Below, piece after piece: positions 44,688 through 57,270 of a DNA stretch of 64,000 nucleotides (positions within the stretch are counted from its first letter, which is position 1; the number at the start of each line of letters is the position of its first letter). A model generated the notes under the pieces. That model saw only the letters and a program-made list of their open reading frames with translations. It was not told the origin of the DNA and made no database searches. The stretch spans positions 19,871,338 to 19,935,337 of the forward strand of contig NC_081186.1 of the NCBI RefSeq assembly GCF_029867415.1, in the 5' to 3' direction. The stretch is from Vicia villosa. Its lineage: Eukaryota; Streptophyta; Magnoliopsida; Fabales; Fabaceae. Made by a program: the position numbers and the translations under genes.

Positions 44688-47600
44688 TGTAGCGGGGAAA
44701 ATCTGACATCGAAGCCATGGGATTGACTCGAATCAATATTTCAGTGAAAGTCGCCACCGCGCTTTATTTTTTCAAAGGAAAAGGGAAAAGAACGAAAAAA
44801 CCCAAAGTTTGTTTTTAAAAACAAAAAGAAGAGATCTTAGGTACGGGTGTTGTTTATACAAGGGGAAGGTTTTAAGCACCCCTCATATCTGTGGTACTCC
44901 ACAGGAACCTTTTTGAAAATCTGTGTGTGTGTGCTAAAAAGGGTTTGTTTTATTTTTAAAATAAGCTCGGCAAAGCGTTAAGCTTTGGGCCTACATACCT
45001 CCTCGGTGCAATGGAGAAGTCAGAGCTAATGTAGTTCCGCTTTTGGGAAAAACGTTTTTAAAACGAATAAACACTTTGTTGTCGTTAGAGAGAAATACTC
45101 AGCCATTGATCTTGAGCATGAGAACAAACAAGTTCTTTGCATCGCAAATGAAAGAAGGGCGCCAACTCGGATAAAATCAACGAGTATGCCACTAGCTCTC
45201 TCACGCGGAAAAGATCTCGTTATTATCAATCAATTTCAAAATCGTGGGGTATAACCACTCGTTTCGACAATTAACGGTGTCTAAACTTTTGAAGAAAAGC
45301 CACTAAGGGCGAAAGATATTTTTAAGAAAAAGGTTTTGAAAAGATTGCAAACATAAGAATATTTTGGAAAAAGGGAGAAGATTTTGAAAATTTAAGAATG
45401 GGAGGAGATGAAGAGGCTAACCTAATGCATAAAATAAAAGCTAAGGAAAGAAACGGTCTAACCAAATAAGAAGCCAACACTTGACATTAAGAGCCAAGGT
45501 AGTTTTCCCATCCTTTGGATTTATCAATACCAACACATTAACACTTGGGGGTCCAGATGAACTTATTGTCTTAGCACCATTTTTCATTAAGCACATTGAA
45601 ATTCTGACGAAAATTGGGCAGAGTAACGGCTGTTTTTCGGGTAAAATCCTTATATCAATGCCTTGGAATTAACCATCAAGGGCTTTCAAGGAAATACCTG
45701 CGCACATAAACATACAACAGAACAATTCCAGACAGACAGAACAATCACAGGATAGTAATAGAATGAATCCAGAGGTACTAGGTCCATAAGTCCGAATCTC
45801 CAAAGTGCTAGGGATAGTAACCGATAGTCCAAAGAGAACCTTATGTATTTTTTAGATTTTGGTTATTTATTAGTGTTTTAGCGAAAAAAATAAAGTATGG
45901 TCCAAGTGGACAAAAGAAAAATAACAGAAGCATAAACATATGTCCAAGTGGACAAAGAGAAAATGACGGAAAGTAAATATGATGAAATGATAAAGTAAAG
46001 CGATAAAGCGAGAAATATAAAGAGCGGTAATATAAAGAGCGGTATAGTAAAGGTGCGGAAATTAAAGTTAGTTGTTAAGTGTTAAAGATAACCATCTTGA
46101 AACTTGTCAAGTATGTTATCAAAGTTAGTAGGAAGATCTATGGTGAGTGAATGATGTACTCGGATTTAAATTCAATGGGGTTTATCAGAAGCTTGATAAA
46201 ATCATAGCGACTACACGATAAAAAACCTCCACAAGTCTTAAATCAACCACATACAATTCTCTTCCATATTTGATCTTTTTTATTCGGGACACGAAATATT
46301 GCGCTATGTTAAGCAGATCGCCAAGTGATTTATGTAGAAATCACCCTACAACGAGGCCGGTCAAAACTTTATGTGCTAATGCATGCGAGAAGAACGATAT
46401 GTAGATCGCCTTCCGAAAGCAATACCGCACGAAAAGAAAATAGGTAACGATCTAGTCTTTACTAAGAATCCATAAGAATTCTCAAAGTATTAAGACTTTC
46501 ATCGATCAAAAGAAAAAAAGGAGAAGGAGAAGATAAAATGCATAAAGATAATCAACTCACACTATCATTAATATCATTCATCTAATATTATGGATTTGGT
46601 TCTTTCAAACCTATCAACATCCTAGATCCAATGATATTAATGAAATGGAGGAAGAAGAATAAAATTCACAAAAGATAATCAACTCACACTATCATTAATA
46701 TCATTCATCTAATATTATGGATTAGGTCATTTCAAACCTATCAACATCCTAGATCCAATGATATTAATGAAGTGGAGGAAGTAGGAAGCCAAAACAAGCA
46801 TAAAAAAGGCAAAAAACACATTCTGCCTTACTGGAAATCGATTTACCTCTGTAGGAAATCGATTTCCTGAGTGCAGAGTTCAAATTTTTGAAAAAAAATA
46901 AGGTGGAAATCGATTTCCTACAGAGGGAAATCGATTTCCTGCACGCAACATTCAAAAAATCAGCATTAGGAGGCATAAAACTTGACTTAAGCAAACATAC
47001 AAACACCTTATGATCACATATCCATTGGAGCACGAATTTTCCATCAAATCACCATCAAATAGCACCAATATAGCATCAAAGATGCATTGAACACAAGCAA
47101 CAAAGATCTACATCTTAGAATTGAGAAATTTACCAATTCTTGAATTAAAGTGTTGAAGTAGCTTCAAGAACAAGCACAAAGTGTAGATCCTTCAAGTATG
47201 GAGATGAACAATCAAAGAAAAGAGTGAAATGTAGGAGGCTTAGTTCAAAATTAGCAAGATTCAATGTGAACCTTACTAATCTTATGAAAATGAACTTTGG
47301 GTGAGGGTTTTGGAAAGGGTGAGAAATGAATTTGCAAGCAATTTTTTGGCTCTCCAAGCTTGAGAAATGAATTTGCAAGAACTTTTTTGGCTATCAAAAG
47401 CTTGAGAAATGAGAGAGTAGAGGGCTCTATTTATAGAATTGGAGCAAGAGTAGTGGCAAATTGGTCTTTTTGTGTTTGGTGATTAACTTGTGTTTAATTG
47501 GTGATTAAAGTGGCAATTAAATGGTAAAAATGGTAAAATGAGGTTAAAGTGGGTTTAATGAATGAGTTAATTTTGATGAGGTGGAAAATTGATAAAATGA

Positions 47601-47968
47601 TCAAATAAAAAGGTGCCAAAATGATGTCAAGCTTCCCTCTTATATTTTTTTGAATTTTCCGCACAGGAAATCGATTTCCCACAGGGGTAAATCGATTTCC
47701 ATATTGAAAATTTCAAAAATTCCCTTTCTTGTACTTTTTGATTTTTGCTCGATCTTTTTCCTGCAAAACACAAACAAGGGAAACAAAATGCATATTTTTG
47801 GATTTTGGTTAGTATAAAACAAATTAAAGAAAATTAGGTGCTTGATAGTTTCCCTCAAAGACGAAGCGAACATAACACCGAAAAAATGAAATCTCAAGAT
47901 TGTGATCTTGATTAATGATTGAGATGCAAATGATGTATGATCTTAGGGTCAAAAATTGGGGTATGACA
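44688..47968 (-). mobile_element. Tat/Ogre-type LTR, copy 2 (complete, 3281 bp)
   Basis: On the element strand it starts TGTCATACCCCAATTTTTGA and ends CCCCGCTACA. It is bounded on the left by the primer-binding site and on the right by a PPT complement. A minus-strand TATA box (CTATAAATAGAG) lies near 47426-47440. Features: a 127-bp tandem duplication at 46544-46797 containing 14-bp inverted arms TCATTAATATCATT / AATGATATTAATGA, and six GGAAATCGATTTCC-type palindromes. Confidence 0.9.
46832..47702. repeat. GGAAATCGATTTCC palindrome cluster
   Basis: Six copies of this 14-bp palindrome or a one-base variant: near 46832, 46853, 46904, 46926, 47666 and 47688. LTR copy 3 repeats the first four at about 54262-54370. 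Confidence 0.9.
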
Positions 47969-47992
47969 GATGCCCCTATTTAAGTTTCTTCT
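47969..47992 (-). promoter_or_regulatory. Polypurine tract of the Tat-type element
   Basis: On the minus strand AAACTTAAATAGGGGCATC precedes the LTR start TGTCATACC, the expected position for plus-strand priming. Confidence 0.7.
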
Positions 47993-48269
47993 ATCCGGAG
48001 ATGTGAGGGTTAAAATCCTCAGCTCGACGTAATTGAAGAGACTTAAATACAAAACACACAATTTTTGAACCTAAGGTATGATGTGATGCTAATGGATGCA
48101 TCAAGTATGATTATGGAATAGAGAGGAGTATAACACTAACTGGGGAGATAAGAAAGGATTCCACTGGGGGAAAGGGTATGTGTCATCCAGGGATAAAACT
48201 TGGATTCTACAGGAGAAAGAGACAGTCAACAGAAGCTTTCAAGATAAAACATGATTGCACTTCGGGAAG

Positions 48270-48910
48270 AGAATATCTGAGGCCTACATGAATGTGGCTA
48301 CATCAAAATGAATATCAAGGTAAAACATGATTGGACAACATCAAATGACAACCAAGGTAAAACATGATTGGATATCGTCAAAGGATAACCAAGGTAAAAC
48401 ATGATTAGATAATCATCAACGGACAATCAAGGTAAAACATGATTGGATAATCATCACAGGTCCATCAAGGTAAAACATGATTAGATAATCATCACAGGTC
48501 CATCAAGGTAAAACATGATTGGATGTCATTAAGGGATAATCAAGGTAAAACATGATTGGATAACATCAAATGACAATCAAGGTAAAACATGATTGAAAAA
48601 TACCAAATGACAATCAAGGTAAAACATGATTAGGTAACACCAAGGTCAATCAAGGTAAAGCATGATTTGAACTTTGGGAAGAATGTATCAGAGACGTTCA
48701 AGATAAAGCATGGACGAAGCAACATCAAATGACAACCAAGGTAAAACATGATTGAAGGTAACCAAGATAAAACACGGTCGAAAGTGATCAGGATAAAGCA
48801 TGATTAGAGACAATCAAGATAAAACATGATTGAAGGGAACCAAGATTAAACATGGTGGCAGTGATCAGGATAAAGCATGATCAGAGACAATTAAGATAAA
48901 ACATGATTGA
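48270..48910. repeat. About 37-bp tandem array, AAGGTAAAACATGATT units
   Basis: At least twelve units built on CAAGGTAAAACATGATTGG. The later units (also at 41230-41480 in copy 1) vary in paired arms: TGATCA/TGATCA, AATCA/TGATT, ACCA/TGGT around a common GATAAAACA-like loop. Confidence 0.8.
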
Positions 48911-51900
48911 AATCTTTCAGGAATGATACTAAAAGAAGAAAATATACATCTAGGAATAACACTAGACGGACAAGACAAACAAGCATCTGCTTTGGATAGG
49001 TGCCAAGTAAGTTGGACTTTGATCTCAAGGTGACGATATTGATAGCAACAGGACCTCGAAAAATGCAAATGAGTATGCATGATGTTGAATTTTTCTATGC
49101 ATGATATATGATCAATGCAATGCAATTGTTCGTTACAACTGAGGGAGACTCTTTTGTGAGGCACGAAAGGAACTCGATTCCTCAACACGGGAACTCTGCC
49201 AATTCTGCTGACGAAGAAGATGCTTGGACATACTTCTATTACACTAGTAACTGTATCAAAACAATGATCCTTTGAGAAGGGCTGATAAAACTGCTTGGGG
49301 ATTGCTGAAGAAGATTGCCCCTGATTCACTAATTGTTGCAAGTTAACTAATCATGGCTTCAGCTGAAATGTATTGGGGATGAACTGATCATGGCTTCAAT
49401 TCTTGAAATGCATGTTGGGATGGCTTGCCCCAGTATAAGTCTTGAAAGGATATTCTGATCAACAAATCTTGACTGAACATCTGAACAACAGGATCTTGAA
49501 ATAACAAGCCCCTGATAGGATCACTGGTCAAGTTTCCCGACTATTTGAAATTCCTGAAAAATGAATGCTCACTTGCAAATAAAATGTTCATTCAAGAATG
49601 GTAATTTTAATGCAATGCTCAAAGAATATTTTTGAAATCAAAATCATTTTTGGAAAGATGTTATTGATGTAAAGCAAATGGAATCACTGGTCAAAACATA
49701 AAGGTTAAGACATTCAAAGTGAAAGATAAAGCAAAGGCATGATATCAAAACAAATGATTGGAAAATCTCATGGGAGTCAGCTTACGCAACCTTGTTGTAG
49801 TATGCTTTCAAACAAACCTTGCCTCAATTAGGTCTTTTAAAGGTTGTAACGTGGCCTGGTTCACGGTTTAGGAAACAAAGGATGTAAGGCTCAAAATTTG
49901 ATTGTACCCACCCCCTTCGTGATGATCTCCAGTCCTACAACTCAGTTAATTCAACTTATGCATTCAGGTTCCAAGAGACTTCTGGAATTGCACCTTTGAT
50001 AATGATGATAGTTCACAAGCAAAGAGAAATTTTGAGATGGCAGTCACTTCTTCCTTTTGGTAGTCACAACATTGTGTTGTTCAGGAATTATTGACTTCTT
50101 TTTTTTTCATCTTTTCTTTTTATATATCCCTAACTTTTGCCTGAACTGTTTATTTTTGAACTTACAGTCAGCGGGATGCCTTGATTCTTGCCTAAGTCGT
50201 TTTTGGTTTTGACTTAGCAGGCTTTTCTTTGTATACATTTTTTGAAACATTTTTTTTTGAAAGATAGTGACTGCCTTGCTTAATGATTAAGATGAACCAT
50301 CTTTGGCTTGTGATTGACATCTCCAACATTTCTTTGATGTATGCGGAGGAGCGCTTGTGATTGAAGCACTTGTGGAAAGGTGTACTGAATGATTCTCTTA
50401 AAATAGAATGCACAGCCAAATTAACTGAGAACTACCCTGCCCCAGGTTTAAAATGCGGGTTTTTTCATACAGAAAGAAACACCAACTTCGAAGGCTCAGA
50501 GGGGTTGACAAGGGATTAACTTCCTTATTTCTCCAGTGTTTGGGAATTGAAACAATGCCTGTACATCATCAGCAGAGTTTTATTTGAAAGCATACAGTTC
50601 AACAACTTGGGTATTTCGTTGTCATCATCCTCCCTCCAATCTTTGCATAAAACACAAATTTGATAGAGAAAGAAAATGGAAGAAAAAGTTTTGTAAAAGA
50701 AAGCATGAACATAAACAGTGTAGATGAAAATGAATTCAAAATATGCAATGCTCATTTCATTAAAATTACCATTCAGAAACAAACAAAGTCTAAAAGTAAA
50801 CAGCACAATAAAGGAAATACAAACAGTACAGAAACAAGGCCTAGTGACTAATCAGCAACAAGGATGAGCTATCCTGTCTGAAACACTTGGCTTTAGGAGA
50901 CCATCTGGCTTTCACTTGTCTTCAGCCACTTTGATCTGGCAAAGGATTAGTGACAACATTAGAACCCATATCCCTGAAAGATAGCATCTTTGATCTTACC
51001 AACTCTTGGTCTTGTTGAAGTTCTTCCATACTCTTCAGATACATGCTTCTAGTTCAATGTGTCGAGGAATCATCTTGACGGTAGACAACAACTCTAAAGA
51101 TGGAGACAGACAAGGATAAGTTTTCTGGACAACCTGGATGTATGTATGCAAATGATGCAATTGCTGTTTTTTTTTATTTATTTATTTGATTTTCAAAGAA
51201 TTCAAGTTATTACTTTGTAAACATCAAAACATGAAGGAGGTAAATCCTATATTGGATCAAAACTTTGATCAAGTTATCATCAAGATCAATCATCCATTTT
51301 GGTGGATTAAGGTTTTCACCTCATCGACACCCAAGATCCATTGAGTTTGATGAAACTTATGATGTTTACAAAGAAAGACCTATGAGTTCCTTGGAAATCA
51401 AATGAATGCATGGATGCATGGTTTATGCATCAATCACAATCAAGATCACACACGGTCACACAAACAGGGTTCAAAGGTTCGACGTCACGAGCATGGAGTC
51501 AAGGTTAAGAACCACCCACAAAGGTATGAACTAGGGAATCTTGTACCTGCCGAACAGGTTCTACAAAGGTTCCCAGAGTTTTCAATCTTCTATCGAATAC
51601 TACCGGCACGCACAATTGCTCATGGGCGCCAATAATATGCCTAAAAAGACCTCGTCTGAGCGTAGTATCGCATGACAACAAGCTCAAATTGGTACTTGAT
51701 CTTGTTTCTGCACTACATCCTAAAAAGGCTTAGATGGGTTAAAAGGGTTCTAGGTCATTCAGCTTCTACGGACACTCACTATTGAAAGTAATAGCGTTAT
51801 CACGATAGTTCGTAACAACCTCTACTACCTTCCATGAGGCCTCCACTGATTGGGGTTCCACCATATGATGCTCATGTTAAGGATTGCTCCTGACATGCAA

Positions 51901-52093
51901 CTATTGGTCTTACCACCTCCTATCTCAAGTTACTCACCAAAGTCCGGGTTAGAACTTTATCTCATCACAGAGGAACCATCGAGCACCAAAAAGAAAGAAA
52001 AAAAAAGAAAATAAACAAACAAAGCACACAATAATATATACAGATAAAAACACACAGATAAACAAAAATAGGCTTAACACACTTAAACCTGGA

Positions 52094-52111
52094 TCCCCAG
52101 TGAAGTCGCCA
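52094..52111 (-). promoter_or_regulatory. Primer-binding site, Tat type (copy 2)
   Basis: Same 18-base sequence and spacing as at 44664-44681. Confidence 0.75.
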
Positions 52112-52117
52112 TTTTTC

Positions 52118-54913
52118 TGTAGCGGGGAAAATCTGACATCGAAGCCATGGGATTGACTCGAATCAATATTTCAGTGAAAGTCGCCACCGCGCTTTATTTT
52201 TTCAAAGGAAAAGGGAAAAGAACGAAAAAACCCAAAGTTTGTTTTTAAAAACAAAAAGAAGAGATCTTAGGTACGGGTGTTGTTTATACAAGGGGAAGGT
52301 TTTAAGCACCCCTCATATCTGTGGTACTCCACAGGAACCTTTTTGAAAATCTGTGTGTGTGTGCTAAAAAGGGTTTGTTTTATTTTTAAAATAAGCTCGG
52401 CAAAGCGTTAAGCTTTGGGCCTACATACCTCCTCGGTGCAATGGAGAAGTCAGAGCTAATGTAGTTCCGCTTTTGGGAAAAACGTTTTTAAAACGAATAA
52501 ACACTTTGTTGTCGTTAGAGAGAAATACTCAGCCATTGATCTTGAGCATGAGAACAAACAAGTTCTTTGCATCGCAAATGAAAGAAGGGCGCCAACTCGG
52601 ATAAAATCAACGAGTATGCCACTAGCTCTCTCACGCGGAAAAGATCTCGTTATTATCAATCAATTTCAAAATCGTGGGGTATAACCACTCGTTTCGACAA
52701 TTAACGGTGTCTAAACTTTTGAAGAAAAGCCACTAAGGGCGAAAGATATTTTTAAGAAAAAGGTTTTGAAAAGATTGCAAACATAAGAATATTTTGGAAA
52801 AAGGGAGAAGATTTTGAAAATTTAAGAATGGGAGGAGATGAAGAGGCTAACCTAATGCATAAAATAAAAGCTAAGGAAAGAAACGGTCTAACCAAATAAG
52901 AAGCCAACACTTGACATTAAGAGCCAAGGTAGTTTTCCCATCCTTTGGATTTATCAATACCAACACATTAACACTTGGGGGTCCAGATGAACTTATTGTC
53001 TTAGCACCATTTTTCATTAAGCACATTGAAATTCTGACGAAAATTGGGCAGAGTAACGGCTGTTTTTCGGGTAAAATCCTTATATCAATGCCTTGGAATT
53101 AACCATCAAGGGCTTTCAAGGAAATACCTGCGCACATAAACATACAACAGAACAATTCCAGACAGACAGAACAATCACAGGATAGTAATAGAATGAATCC
53201 AGAGGTACTAGGTCCATAAGTCCGAATCTCCAAAGTGCTAGGGATAGTAACCGATAGTCCAAAGAGAACCTTATGTATTTTTTAGATTTTGGTTATTTAT
53301 TAGTGTTTTAGCGAAAAAAATAAAGTATGGTCCAAGTGGACAAAAGAAAAATAACAGAAGCATAAACATATGTCCAAGTGGACAAAGAGAAAATGACGGA
53401 AAGTAAATATGATGAAATGATAAAGTAAAGCGATAAAGCGAGAAATATAAAGAGCGGTAATATAAAGAGCGGTATAGTAAAGGTGCGGAAATTAAAGTTA
53501 GTTGTTAAGTGTTAAAGATAACCATCTTGAAACTTGTCAAGTATGTTATCAAAGTTAGTAGGAAGATCTATGGTGAGTGAATGATGTACTCGGATTTAAA
53601 TTCAATGGGGTTTATCAGAAGCTTGATAAAATCATAGCGACTACACGATAAAAAACCTCCACAAGTCTTAAATCAACCGCATACAATTCTCTTCCATATT
53701 TGATCTTTTTTATTCGGGACACGAAATATTGCGCTATGTTAAGCAGATCGCCAAGTGATTTATGTAGAAATCACCCTACAACGAGGCCGGTCAAAACTTT
53801 ATGTGCTAATGCATGCGAGAAGAACGATATGTAGATCGCCTTCCGAAAGCAATACCGCACGAAAAGAAAATAGGTAACGATCTAGTCTTTACTAAGAATC
53901 CATAAGAATTCTCAAAGTATTAAGACTTTCATCGATCAAAAGAAAAAAAGGAGAAGGAGAAGATAAAATGCATAAAGATAATCAACTCACACTATCATTA
54001 ATATCATTCATCTAATATTATGGATTTGGTTCTTTCAAACCTATCAACATCCTAGATCCAATGATATTAATGAAATGGAGGAAGAAGAATAAAATTCACA
54101 AAAGATAATCAACTCACACTATCATTAATATCATTCATCTAATATTATGGATTAGGTCATTTCAAACCTATCAACATCCTAGATCCAATGATATTAATGA
54201 AGTGGAGGAAGTAGGAAGCCAAAACAAGCATAAAAAAGGCAAAAAACACATTCTGCCTTACTGGAAATCGATTTACCTCTGTAGGAAATCGATTTCCTGA
54301 GTGCAGAGTTCAAATTTTTGAAAAAAAATAAGGTGGAAATCGATTTCCTACAGAGGGAAATCGATTTCCTGCACGCAGCATTCAAAAAATCAGCATTAGG
54401 AGGCATAAAACTTGACTTAAGCAAACATACAAACACCTTATGATCACATATCCATTGGAGCACGAATTTTCCATCAAATCACCATCAAATAGCACCAATA
54501 TAGCATCAAAGATGCATTGAACACAAGCAACAAAGATCTACATCTTAGAATTGAGAAATTTACCAATTCTTGAATTAAAGTGTTGAAGTAGCTTCAAGAA
54601 CAAGCACAAAGTGTAGATCCTTCAAGTATGGAGATGAACAATCAAAGAAAAGAGTGAAATGTAGGAGGCTTAGTTCAAAATTAGCAAGATTCAATGTGAA
54701 CCTTACTAATCTTATGAAAATGAACTTTGGGTGAGGGTTTTGGAAAGGGTGAGAAATGAATTTGCAAGCAATTTTTTGGCTCTCCAAGCTTGAGAAATGA
54801 ATTTGCAAGAACTTTTTTGGCTATCAAAAGCTTGAGAAATGAGAGAGTAGAGGGCTCTATTTATAGAATTGGAGCAAGAGTAGTGGCAAATTGGTCTTTT
54901 TGTGTTTGGTGAT
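52118..54913 (-). mobile_element. Tat/Ogre-type LTR, copy 3 (interrupted)
   Basis: Nearly identical to LTR copy 2 (I saw two substitutions, near 53686 and 54377) until 54913, where a different Tat-type LTR starts. About 485 bases at its far end are displaced beyond the window. Confidence 0.88.
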
Positions 54914-55604
54914 TGTCGCTACCGCGAAAAATGGATCAGAGTCGCCACTAATATATTCATCCCATCGCGGGAAAGGAATATCAGAAACCTAACTCGAAAC
55001 GAGGACAAGGTCTTTCGACCAGAGAATAGGGCACGGGAGTCGGTTACGCAAGGGGAAGGTGTTAGCACCCCTCACGCCCATCGTACTCGATGGTTTCCAC
55101 CTATGTTTGTTTCTATCTAAAGGGTGTATCTATGTCTAAACCTAAATGCGAATGAATGCAAAAGAAATACGGGGAAAAGAAGGAATTACTTACAAGTGTG
55201 CTCGCTTAGGCCCCGCGACCCAATGCCTACGTATCCCTTAAAAGGAATCAGAGCTACCGTAGTTCGGCTCCATAGTTTCCATTTGTTTTGTGTTTTTTAG
55301 TTGAACAGCGGTTAAGATCACAATCCACGATGCTCGACCTTTGGAGACTTATACGCCTACTTTTGGAAAGGACTTAACTTGTTCTTAAGCGCCTAACAAG
55401 GCAAAAGAAAATGAACTTGGGTTTGTGTCTTTTATTGTAATTCCATGATGACAAAACCCACTACAAGGCTTCGCATCACTTCTTTACTTTGTTTTAAGTC
55501 TGAGCCTTTTATTAAGCATTTTTAATGTTTTTGGTTGGGGTATTTTTTAAGGGAATTTATTTGCGACTTAGATCACACCAAGAAAAGAGTTTTGTTTTTG
55601 ACTA

Positions 55605-55807
55605 TTTAGAGAATGCACATCGAGGTCTACACCACAATCGATTCTCTAAATAACGGATAAGAAATACATCGAAATCTACATTCCAATCATTTCTTTTCCG
55701 TTTAGTAGAAAAGAACGTACATCGGGGTCTACACCCCAATCATTTCTTTTCTACTATGTGAGAAAGAACGTGCATCGGGGCCTACGCCCCAATCATTTCT
55801 TTCTCAC
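55605..55807. repeat. Four nested hairpins with changing stems (Tat LTR)
   Basis: Outer stems: TTTAGAGAAT 55605/ATTCTCTAAA 55641; AACGGATAAGAAAT 55652/ATTTCTTTTCCGTT 55689 (one mismatch); TAGTAGAAAAGAA 55703/TTCTTTTCTACTA 55744; GTGAGAAAGAA 55758/TTCTTTCTCAC 55797. Inner stems around CTAC: GGT/ACC, AAT/ATT, GGGGT/ACCCC, GGGGC/GCCCC. Shared core ACATCG...CTAC...CAATC. Confidence 0.88.
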
Positions 55808-56778
55808 TACACATCAGAAAAGTCACAGTATGATCTTTGTCAGGTTTTTTATTAAGTATTTTAGAGTTGAAAAAGAAAAGAAATGAGAAAGGGGAACTAA
55901 CCTATTTTCTAATCTAATTGTCATTTACAAGACTAATCCTAATTAAGACTAAACGAACATCTAAGGGGAACTAACTAAGAAGAAAGTTGTTTAAGTTGAC
56001 TAAAGTCAACTTTAACAACTAGGGGCGTTTTTGGACATTTCTCAAAATATGAAAATATTCACAAAAGAAAGAAATAAAATCTAAACTAAAAAATGAAAAT
56101 ATTCACAAACAATTTTTGTATTTTTATTCATTTCACAGCTATTTCCAAAAACTAAAAAAAGACTATTTATTTTTTTATGTGAGAACCGATCAAAATTTAA
56201 AGAAATCAACAATTAAAATCTAAAAAAACATCTATGATTTCTAAACATATTTTTTATCATTTTTATAAGAGAGAATTTATCAATTAATTCCTAAAAGAAA
56301 TCCTAAAAAAAAACTAGCAAATTTTATTATTGATTTTTTGTGTCCTTTATCATCTAAAAAACAAGTAGTTAAAACTAAGTAAAAAATCTTAAAATCTAAC
56401 ATGAAAATAATATGGATCCAGGGGGTGTGAATATTAAAAATGATGGTGTAAGGGGAGTAAGGGCGCAGGCCCATTGAGTCAAGCCCAAAGCTTCTTTTTG
56501 TTATCATTTTCAACCAAAATAACCAAGCAATATGGGCCAAGGGGAGGTGTGTTAACAGCAATTTGTGGCCCAGGGTGTTGATCCAAATTTATTTTGATTC
56601 AACCCAAACTTCTCATCAGATTCTTAGTTAAGTATCTCCTAATCAGATTTATTATATCCTTAATAATCTACTTAGGCCAAACAATATCAGATTTAATTTA
56701 ATTAATACAGATTAAATGCAATTAATAATTATAAGAACGCGTGAAATTAAAAGGGATTAGGGTTACTTGTTATGACGC

Positions 56779-57270
56779 TTGAACTTATTCTCTCTTCTTC
56801 TTCACGAAGAAACTCGGCGACGGCGCGGTGGTGCTCCTTCTTCTCCGATCAACTCTCGTCCTCCGCCGTCGCGAACAACCGATGAACAACGCATCCACCA
56901 CCTCGCCTCTTATCTCCATCCCTCGTTCGCACATCTCCTCTCGTTCGATTCGTCATCTCTTGGCTTAGCTCGACGACTCGTTTCTGCTCATATTCAAATC
57001 CCCTCCGATTCAACTCCGTCCACCGTTAAAGTAAACGACAACCACGTCATCTCGTCGCTTCGTGATCGGGATTCGTTCGATGCATCTTCAATTTGAGGAA
57101 GATGACGAAGGAGATCGGGAAGAACGCTCAGGTACGTTCGATATCACGATTCCATTTTCTTGCGCTTTCTTCTTTGAGATACGATAACGCGCGCGTCGTA
57201 ATGATGATGTTGTTCTTGTCCACAGAGACACGGTTACGTTATGCTGCAGAAGCGAGGAAGGTGAATTAAA
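56779..57270 (+). other. GC-richer, gene-like segment inside the Tat LTR
   Basis: A 105-codon frame (56779-57096) lies opposite to the LTR's own direction, with CpG-rich codons unlike its AT-rich surroundings. A second short frame, with an ATG near 57102, meets CAG|GTACG near 57131 and ACAG|AGACACGG near 57226, which look like plant splice donor and acceptor sites. It could be a captured host-gene 5' end. No domain is recognisable. Confidence 0.3.

Larger units (their letters stand above)
47993..52117 (-). mobile_element. Interior of Tat-type element, copy 2 (no coding capacity)
   Basis: About 4.1 kb from PPT to primer-binding site, far too short for gag-pol, and no retroviral protein motif is found in any frame. 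The part nearest the PPT is a tandem array (48270-48910). The stretch around 49780-49970 is similar to 62390-62590 of the neighbouring Tat-type element. Confidence 0.85.

Noticed and set aside
40212..54808. Repeated small frames (67, 63, 158, 75, 93, 77 and 89 residues) found two or three times
   Set aside because: Their recurrence is explained by the duplicated Tat LTRs and interiors. They lack domains and lie mostly antisense to one another.
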